Assembly (NCBI GenBank): GCA_020025175.1 | Contig: JAHHSM010000030.1 | Coordinates: forward strand, 1 to 17,786 | Length of the DNA stretch: 17,786 nt | Source: Oscillospiraceae bacterium | Lineage (GTDB): Bacteria; Bacillota; Clostridia; Oscillospirales; Oscillospiraceae | Reading direction: 5' to 3' | Part shown: positions 14,774-17,786 of the stretch, one piece after another | How positions within the stretch are numbered: the stretch's first letter is position 1 | Layout: every line of letters starts with the position of its first letter | Translations under genes and position numbers: made by a program | The notes under the pieces: model-generated | Databases searched by the model: none | Seen by the model: the letters and a program-made list of their open reading frames with translations, nothing else | What the model was told of the DNA's origin: nothing

Positions 14774-14965
14774 ATGGATTTACAATTAAATGATAGAGTA
14801 GAATTGAAAAAGCAGCATCCGTGTGGATGTAAAACGTTTGTGATTACACGTGTTGGAATGGATATCAAATGGCGCTGTGAGGGATGCGGTCGCGAAGTGA
14901 TGCTTGCACGCAGTAAGGCAGAAAAGAGTATTAAACATGTGCTGACGGTGCATGAGGCAGAGTGA
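14774..14965 (+). CDS. DUF951 family zinc-ribbon-like protein
   Basis: 63-residue cytoplasmic protein of the DUF951 (YyzM-like) family, found widely in Firmicutes and of unknown function. The family pattern is complete: an acidic/hydrophobic start, VELKKQHPCG (9-18), then GMDIKWRCEGCGREVMLARS (28-47). Cys17, Cys19, Cys35 and Cys38 could bind zinc, and a basic tail follows. I start at ATG 14774, with AGAAGG 8 nt upstream. An in-frame ATG at 14738 would add 12 residues that the family lacks. A strong terminator follows directly, so it appears separate from spoIIGA-sigE. Confidence 0.9.
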   Translation: MDLQLNDRVELKKQHPCGCKTFVITRVGMDIKWRCEGCGREVMLARSKAEKSIKHVLTVHEAE

Positions 14966-14969
14966 CAGT

Positions 14970-14997
14970 AAAGGGACGGCCTGGGCCGTCCCTTTTT
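14970..14997 (+). terminator. Strong terminator after the DUF951 gene
   Basis: AAAGGGACGGCC (14970-14981) pairs perfectly with GGCCGTCCCTTT (14984-14995) and is followed by more T. It begins 5 nt after the stop codon. It leaves only 49 bp before the spoIIGA start codon. Confidence 0.95.
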
Positions 14998-15046
14998 GCG
15001 ACCTTTTTTCAGAAGAGAAATCGCTATACTGAGTGAGGTGATTGCG

Positions 15047-15913
15047 ATGGTGGTTTACTTAGACAGCGTTTTTTTGCTCAATGGATTGCTGGACGGATTG
15101 CTACTTTATTTTACGGGTTATCTTACGGGGATAGAACGAAAAATGATTCGGATTGTGGTTGCAGGGGGCATTGGCGGTGGATATGCGGTCAGCACTTTTT
15201 TTCAATTTGGGTTCATATCAACAGCATGTCTGCCGGTAAAAGTGGGGATGGGAGTTATCCTTGTTTGGATAGCCTATGGGCAGCGAAGGCGATTTTGGCA
15301 GCTGAATCTGGTGTTTTTTGGATTGTCCTGTGTATTGGCTGGCGTTGTATTGGCGGCTGGCTTTTTCGTTAGAACAGATTTTTATCAGAGTGGTGCCTAT
15401 CTGCTTCCTATTAGATTTGATTTATTGGCAGCATCTGCAATATGCTGTTTTGGAGCAATCTATTTCTGCTTTAAAGGGGGATTCCGGCATAGACTTTCAG
15501 GGGAAATTGTTCCTGTATCATGTGAAATTGCGGGCAAAGAAATGTCATTTACTGCACTTCGGGATACCGGGAATACATTGTGTGATGATTTAACGGGAGC
15601 ACCGGTTCTTGTGACAGACGGCAGGGTGCTGCAACCATTTTGGCCACATGAAGTGAAGCCATATTTGACGAGTGAGTATCTTGCAAAGCCGGAGACGGCG
15701 ATCGAATCAATTGGTTTGACAAACAGTGGGATTTCGCTGCGTTTGATGCCGTATCGCAGTGTTGGCACAGTGGCTGGCTTGCTGTTGGTATATACAGCAA
15801 AACATGTAAAAATCGGAACATATCAGGTTGAAAAAGTGACCATTGCCCTTTCGCCGACACCGGTGTCGGAGCATGGAGAATATGATGCGTTGTGGGGAGG
15901 ACCCGTGAAATGA
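15047..15913 (+). CDS. spoIIGA: Sigma-E processing peptidase SpoIIGA
   Basis: Membrane-embedded aspartic peptidase that matures pro-sigma-E in the mother cell after a signal from the forespore (SpoIIR in Bacillus). The 288 residues comprise an N-terminal half with about five hydrophobic segments (roughly 5-25, 33-55, 64-76, 88-107 and 122-142) and a soluble C-terminal protease half. The catalytic motif is LRDTGNTLCDD, with Asp173 in DTG, as in retropepsin-like enzymes. I start at ATG 15047, where GAGGTG lies 7 nt upstream; a TTG at 14996 lies inside the preceding terminator and is rejected. The stop overlaps the sigE start as ATGA, implying coupled translation. No convincing promoter is visible in the 49 bp after the terminator. 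Confidence 0.95.
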   Translation: MVVYLDSVFLLNGLLDGLLLYFTGYLTGIERKMIRIVVAGGIGGGYAVSTFFQFGFISTACLPVKVGMGVILVWIAYGQRRRFWQLNLVFFGLSCVLAGVVLAAGFFVRTDFYQSGAYLLPIRFDLLAASAICCFGAIYFCFKGGFRHRLSGEIVPVSCEIAGKEMSFTALRDTGNTLCDDLTGAPVLVTDGRVLQPFWPHEVKPYLTSEYLAKPETAIESIGLTNSGISLRLMPYRSVGTVAGLLLVYTAKHVKIGTYQVEKVTIALSPTPVSEHGEYDALWGGPVK

Positions 15914-16626
15914 ATTTTAAAAGACTGACTCAATGGTGGCATAAGCTTTATACATATTTTCGTAAGAGCAGACCTGGGAAAATCATGTATATTGGTGGGA
16001 CAGATCCTCTGCCCCCACCGTTGCCAAAAGATGAAGAGAAGGCAATGCTGCGCCGTTTGGATGAGGGAGAAGAAGAGGTCAAAACGGTTTTGATTGAGCA
16101 TAATTTACGCCTTGTAGTCTACATAGCACGGCGATTTGAAAATACAGGAATCAATATTGAAGATTTGATTTCGATCGGAACTATCGGTTTGATTAAAGGC
16201 ATCAACACATTTTGCAGCGACAAGAATATCAAATTAGCTACATACTGTTCCAGGTGTATTGAAAATGAAATTCTGATGTATTTGCGAAAAAATGCAGGAC
16301 AAAAAGTGGAAGTGTCTTTTGATGAGCCACTGAATACGGATTGGGATGGCAATGAATTGCTGCTTTCAGATGTTTTGGGGACAGAAAGTGATATCGTTAT
16401 GCGTCCCATTGAGGAGGAGGTTGACCGAAAATTATTGCATCAAGCGATTGAAAAACTAACGAATCGCGAAAAGGAGATTATTACAATGCGCTTTGGCTTG
16501 GGTGGGAAAAAAGAACAGACTCAAAAAGAATGCGCTGACCGTTTGGGAATTTCACAATCGTATATTTCTCGCCTGGAAAAGAAGATCATTTTAAAACTGA
16601 AAAAAGAAATTTTGCGAATCAGCTGA
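15910..16626 (+). CDS. sigE: RNA polymerase sporulation sigma factor sigma-E (pro-form)
   Basis: Mother-cell sigma factor controlling the first compartment-specific regulon after septation. The 238 residues match the 239 of Bacillus. The N-terminal ~26 residues form a basic, Trp/Tyr-rich amphipathic prosequence, followed by MYIGGTDPLPPPLPKDEE, which aligns with the Bacillus processing region (YIGGSEALPPPL). Region 2 is the block ENTGINIEDLISIG to EILMYLRKN (77-128). Region 4 has LTNREKEIITMRFGLG and the helix-turn-helix LGISQSYISRLEK (212-224). The ATG overlaps the spoIIGA stop, and GGGGAGG lies 8 nt upstream. In Bacillus and many Clostridium genomes sigG comes next; here it does not. Confidence 0.98.
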   Translation: MNFKRLTQWWHKLYTYFRKSRPGKIMYIGGTDPLPPPLPKDEEKAMLRRLDEGEEEVKTVLIEHNLRLVVYIARRFENTGINIEDLISIGTIGLIKGINTFCSDKNIKLATYCSRCIENEILMYLRKNAGQKVEVSFDEPLNTDWDGNELLLSDVLGTESDIVMRPIEEEVDRKLLHQAIEKLTNREKEIITMRFGLGGKKEQTQKECADRLGISQSYISRLEKKIILKLKKEILRIS

Positions 16627-16687
16627 TGTTGAATTTGGGTGGAAATCAGAAAGAAATAGTGTATAATAGAATCAATCAAAATATCTC

Positions 16688-16717
16688 TGGTATATATGGA
16701 AAGATAGTTGGTATATA
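16688..16717. repeat. Direct repeat TGGTATATA upstream of the reductase gene
   Basis: TGGTATATA occurs at 16688-16696 and again at 16709-16717, 21 bp start to start, that is two helical turns. It lies between a TATAAT at 16662-16667 and the AAAGGAGG ribosome binding site near 16740. It could be a binding site for a regulator, or chance in AT-rich DNA. Confidence 0.3.
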
Positions 16718-16752
16718 CGCTTACAAAATAGAAAAATAAAGGAGGCGGGGAT

Positions 16753-17604
16753 ATGTATGATATTGCAGTCCTGGGAGGAGGTCCGGCAGGTCTTTCTGCG
16801 GCGATCAGCGCGCGTGTAAGGAATAAAACAGTTGCTGTTATTTCAAATGATTATCGGGCAAATGTATTGTACCGATCAAATCATGTACCCAACTACCCTG
16901 GTTTGCCGGATATTTCCGGGGGTGAACTCCTTGAACGGATGCATGGCCAGGCAGAAAAGCTGGGTGCTGAGTTTATCACAAAACGCGTGATTTCCGCAAT
17001 GAATATGGGGCATTCTTGGCTTTTGGGCGCAGAGGATGAGTTGGTTGAGGCAAAAGCGGTTATCCTCGCAGGTGGCATCATCCGTAGTGAAAAATTTGCA
17101 GGGGAAGATGCTTTTGTAGGCAGAGGCATCAGCTATTGTGCCACTTGTGACGGTATGCTCTATCGCCAGAAGCGCGTGGTTGTTTACGGAGAGACAGAAG
17201 CTTCGGAGTTGGAAGCCAATTATTTGAAAGAAATTGGCTGTATTGTTATTTATGTTTCAAAGCGTCCGGAAAATGGAAAACTGGTTGATAGCATTCCTTT
17301 TATACGCATAAAGGATATGGAAATTCATGGTGAACGGGCGGTCACACATTTATTGATCGATGGAGAAAAAGTATTGTGTGATGGTGTGTTTTTGCTCCGT
17401 GCCTCCGTTGCACCGATGGATTTGATTCCGGATCTGGCAATCGCGCAGGGACATATTCATGTGAATACAACGATGGAGACAAATTTGACTGGTGTTTATG
17501 CGGCGGGTGACTGTATCGGAAAACCGTATCAAATTGCAAAAGCCGTTGGCGAGGGTCAAATTGCAGCTTTGAGGGCTGTGTCATGGATTGATCAGCAGAA
17601 TTGA
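16753..17604 (+). CDS. Thioredoxin-reductase-like flavoprotein lacking the NADPH-binding motifs
   Basis: FAD-dependent disulphide reductase of the thioredoxin reductase (TrxB) superfamily, 283 residues against about 310 for standard enzymes. The FAD site is intact: GGGPAG at 8-13 and GVYAAGDC at 247-254. The redox pair is Cys129/Cys132 in CATCDG. In the central domain, where NADPH-dependent enzymes carry GGGDSA and HRRxxFRA, this protein has GETEAS (146-151) and SKRPEN (169-174), so the NADPH site looks lost. Known relatives with this loss include ferredoxin-dependent flavin thioredoxin reductases of Clostridium, so a ferredoxin or other donor is possible; this is inference. AAAGGAGG precedes the ATG. 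No thioredoxin gene is adjacent. It lies 126 nt after sigE and probably has its own promoter. Confidence 0.88.
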   Translation: MYDIAVLGGGPAGLSAAISARVRNKTVAVISNDYRANVLYRSNHVPNYPGLPDISGGELLERMHGQAEKLGAEFITKRVISAMNMGHSWLLGAEDELVEAKAVILAGGIIRSEKFAGEDAFVGRGISYCATCDGMLYRQKRVVVYGETEASELEANYLKEIGCIVIYVSKRPENGKLVDSIPFIRIKDMEIHGERAVTHLLIDGEKVLCDGVFLLRASVAPMDLIPDLAIAQGHIHVNTTMETNLTGVYAAGDCIGKPYQIAKAVGEGQIAALRAVSWIDQQN

Positions 17605-17703
17605 GCGTAAAATAAAGTTCAAGATAAGAAATAATTTATGATTATGGCAAATGAAGTGAGCTAAATATATTGTATTTGAATCAACTTCTATTTTAGTAAA
17701 AAG

Positions 17704-17738
17704 GCAGGTGCTGCATTGTTTGCGGTGCCTGCTTTTTT
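17704..17738 (+). terminator. Terminator downstream of the reductase gene
   Basis: GCAGGTGCTGC (17704-17714) pairs with GCGGTGCCTGC (17722-17732) with three G-T pairs, around a 7-nt loop, followed by T6 (17733-17738). It lies 100 nt after the stop. The stretch between and the last 48 nt of the window hold no gene I can support. Confidence 0.85.
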
Positions 17739-17786
17739 GGGTTGAACATATGAAGATGATTTTGACATGCTGCATTTGTTAAAGAG

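Noticed and set aside
14890..14896. TCGCGAA as a Spo0A box for spoIIGA
   Set aside because: It lies inside the DUF951 coding sequence about 150 bp upstream, before a strong terminator, and a 7-bp near-match is expected by chance.
14996..15046. A TTG start for spoIIGA at 14996
   Set aside because: The codon lies in the T-run of the preceding terminator. The ATG at 15047 has GAGGTG at good spacing and gives the family N-terminus.
17581..17775. A 64-codon minus-strand frame at the right end
   Set aside because: It crosses the terminator hairpin, overlaps the reductase end, has no recognisable features and no ribosome binding site.
1..17786. tRNA or rRNA genes, CRISPR arrays, transposases, phage or toxin-antitoxin modules
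   Set aside because: I looked for them across the window and found no supporting sequence; gene content and spacing are those of a conserved chromosomal region.

Overview
The window reads as ordinary chromosomal DNA from a low-to-middle GC, endospore-forming Firmicute of class Clostridia. Order Oscillospirales is my best guess, from the style of the proteins only. Evidence for a spore former is direct: a complete spoIIGA-sigE pair and a SpoIIM-family gene. Strong GGAGG ribosome binding sites, TTGACA/TATAAT-type promoters and many hairpin plus T-run terminators also fit. I see no rRNA, tRNA, CRISPR array, insertion sequence, phage gene or integration site.

Layout. (1) 38-4485, minus strand: glnN (type III glutamine synthetase) with its own promoter, then gltX followed 9 nt later by a SpoIIM-family membrane protein, closed by a terminator at 2310-2348. 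(2) 4570-8891, plus strand: a probable operon of trpS, a WecA/TagO-type GlcNAc-1-phosphate transferase, UDP-GlcNAc 2-epimerase and an unrecognised membrane-anchored extracytoplasmic protein, running from a good promoter to a strong terminator. The gltX and trpS promoters stand back to back. (3) 8892-10606: a 351-nt intergenic stretch with an imperfect inverted repeat and a near-consensus promoter, then citrate synthase. (4) 10577-11670, minus strand: three small unrecognised genes in a tight operon behind a sequence that closely resembles a sigma-E promoter. (5) 11687-14704: nth (endonuclease III) and rarA diverging, with rarA converging stop to stop on an S1-domain RNA-binding protein. (6) 14774-17738, plus strand: a DUF951 zinc-ribbon-like protein, terminator, spoIIGA-sigE with an ATGA overlap, then a thioredoxin-reductase-like flavoprotein lacking the usual NADPH-binding motifs.

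How the genes work together. GlnN, citrate synthase and GltX touch glutamate/glutamine metabolism and its use in translation, but they are separate transcription units. WecA and the epimerase supply lipid-linked GlcNAc and UDP-ManNAc for a wall or surface glycopolymer. SpoIIGA processes pro-sigma-E in the mother cell; if the promoter-like sequence at 11642-11670 is real, the three-gene operon about 4 kb away would be a target of the sigma factor encoded here. That operon and the atypical reductase are the two items most worth following up. Most of the rest is well-known housekeeping.
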